Below are positions 62,920 to 64,000 of a stretch of DNA of 64,000 bases, piece after piece; position 1 is the stretch's first letter; each line of letters opens with the position of its first letter. The stretch is from Sporosarcina sp. FSL K6-3457 (GTDB lineage Bacteria; Bacillota; Bacilli; Bacillales_A; Planococcaceae). The notes under the pieces are model-generated. The model made no database searches. It had not been told where the DNA came from and saw nothing but the letters and a program-made list of their open reading frames with translations. The DNA lies in assembly GCF_038007285.1 (NCBI RefSeq), contig NZ_JBBOWX010000001.1, positions 1,257,501-1,321,500 on the forward strand, written 5' to 3'. The position numbers and the translations under genes were made by a program.

Positions 62920-63013
62920 GAGCATAATATGGGCCGTGGCGGTCATAATTTATTCATGCCGAGCATAACAGGGCTCAAGATGTTCATAATCTCCCTTATG
63001 CCGGTCACAAATA
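62920..63013. repeat. Degenerate 20-21-bp-period repeat locus 4
   Basis: Cores CGAGCATAA, CGGTCATAA, CGAGCATAA, TGTTCATAA and CGGTCACAA recur with CATAA/CACAA at 62923, 62944, 62964, 62985 and 63006 (steps 21, 20, 21, 21). GGTCAT is shared with the large array unit. Confidence 0.65.
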
Positions 63014-63030
63014 GAAAGGATTCGAGTTCA

Positions 63031-64000
63031 TTGCAACTAATCATCACATTTATCATTTTAGGGATTAGCATTATTTTATTCATGAGCAATCGCGTCCGCG
63101 CGGATCTTGTCGCTGTGCTGGCGTTATTGGCATTCGTTCTAACAGGTATTTTAGATGCGACTGAAGCACTCGTTGGCTTCTCCAACTCTGTCGTCATTAT
63201 GATTGCGGGTTTATTTATCGTGGGGGCAGGTATTTTACGAACGGGATTGGCCCAAATAGCGGGGAATGTACTGTTGCGTTCATCAGGGGATAGCGAGAAG
63301 AAATTATTCATTCTGTTGCTCGTTATTGTAGCAGTTGTAGGAGCTTTCATGAGCAATACAGGGACGGTTGCGTTAATGCTGCCGATTGTTGTCAGTGTAG
63401 CGATTAGTATGAAAAGCAGTCCATCGAAGTTTTTAATACCTCTATCATATATGGCGAGTTTTTCGGGCTTGTTGACGCTGATTGCCTCACCACCGAACTT
63501 AATTGTTAGCCAACAATTGGTAGACAATGGCTTTAATAAGTTAGGATTTTTTGAGATTACACCAATTGGGATTATCGGTGTTGTTGTAGGAATCATTTAT
63601 TTATATGCCGTTCGCAATATTTTATTGCCGAATGAAAAACGGAGAAATAATTCGAAGGACGAGCATCAGCTGTCGCCAAAACAGCTGGCTTCTGACTATC
63701 AATTAGGCGGCAATTTATTCCGCGTGAGCGTGCCGGACGATTCGGAAATGATTGGCAAGCGGCTGGCGCAATTAAAGATTCCGGGAGCCTACCAATTATG
63801 TATTTTAACCATTGAGCGGAAATCGACGGAAGGCATCCATTTGTTGCCGATGACGTATCAGGAAATGGCGGGTCCGACGAGTGTTATTCAGGCGAAGGAT
63901 ATTTTACGAATTCAGGGTTCATGGAGCAGTATGGAAAAGTTTGTAGCGGATTTTTTACTAGTGATTGAAGAAGAAGAGTCAGAAGCAGATGAGTTAGTGT
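63031..64000 (+). CDS. SLC13-family permease with TrkA-C-type domain, 3' end beyond window
   Basis: Read from TTG 63031 (AAAGGA ten bases upstream) to the window end, 323 codons with no stop. N-terminal helices (about 1-200) include VLAFVLTGILDATEALVGFSN, MSNTGTVALMLPIV and TLIASPPNLIVS, the conserved hairpin motifs of anion:sodium symporters (SLC13/ArsB superfamily). Residues ~225-315 form a soluble RCK_C/TrkA-C-type domain (FRVSVPDDSEMIGKRLAQL). Family members carry sulfate or dicarboxylates. The substrate is not decidable. Confidence 0.88.
   Translation, partial: MQLIITFIILGISIILFMSNRVRADLVAVLALLAFVLTGILDATEALVGFSNSVVIMIAGLFIVGAGILRTGLAQIAGNVLLRSSGDSEKKLFILLLVIVAVVGAFMSNTGTVALMLPIVVSVAISMKSSPSKFLIPLSYMASFSGLLTLIASPPNLIVSQQLVDNGFNKLGFFEITPIGIIGVVVGIIYLYAVRNILLPNEKRRNNSKDEHQLSPKQLASDYQLGGNLFRVSVPDDSEMIGKRLAQLKIPGAYQLCILTIERKSTEGIHLLPMTYQEMAGPTSVIQAKDILRIQGSWSSMEKFVADFLLVIEEEESEADELV

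Overview
The window looks like chromosome of a low-GC, endospore-forming Gram-positive bacterium of the order Bacillales. The best fit is the Planococcaceae/Caryophanaceae (Sporosarcina-like); this placement is inferred from gene families and AT-rich codon use, not from a search. Evidence includes two complete gerA-gerB-gerC type germination operons, spore coat (CotF-like) genes, a FapR-type operator before fabI, a Bacillus-style mtlA-mtlR-mtlF-mtlD locus, a Geobacillus-type lipoprotein copper nitrite reductase, and strong AGGAGG ribosome binding sites with many TTG/GTG starts. I saw no rRNA, tRNA, prophage, insertion sequence or CRISPR array.

Layout. 1-8 kb: a cation efflux gene cut by the window edge, a yndG-yndH-yndJ-like membrane cluster, and divergent from it germination operon 1. 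8-14 kb: fabI, then argC-argJ-argB-argD. 14-22 kb: secreted stalk-domain and SLH/SH3/NlpC-P60 proteins, a TetR-controlled ABC-2 permease, and single-gene enzymes. 22-29 kb: ferritin, a chemoreceptor, a Gln-rich spore coat pair, nirK, and pssA-psd. 30-35 kb: dbpA, and metE behind a compact cobalamin riboswitch with its own terminator. 35-41 kb: the mannitol PTS operon. 41-48 kb: a DUF3006/ComEC-like metallo-beta-lactamase pair, a hydrolase, and a LacI regulator followed by lactonase, iron alcohol dehydrogenase and succinate-semialdehyde dehydrogenase. 48-54 kb: germination operon 2, a formate/nitrite transporter and a YusW-like lipoprotein. 54-64 kb: ctaA, a DUF420 protein, an SDR, a two-component system, a lipoprotein, a 1.2-kb satellite, an ABC ATPase and an SLC13 permease cut by the window edge.

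How genes work together. The 43.5-48.2 kb block encodes the same three activities as the Agrobacterium blcABC (attKLM) pathway: lactone opening, 4-hydroxybutyrate oxidation, and succinate semialdehyde oxidation. Here they sit in a Gram-positive context, in a different order, beside a LacI regulator and two copies of a TGAATACGTA-centred operator 64 bp apart. nirK and the FNT transporter are 25 kb apart but each has a perfect TGTGA-N6-TCACA Fnr box at an activating position, so they probably form one nitrite regulon.

The most unusual non-coding feature is a set of 20-21-bp-period repeats. One is a GC-rich array of about 57 units at 60776-61964. Four are short degenerate loci, each just downstream of a plus-strand gene, with cores spaced 21 bp (sometimes 20). 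Three other dispersed intergenic repeat families are also present.
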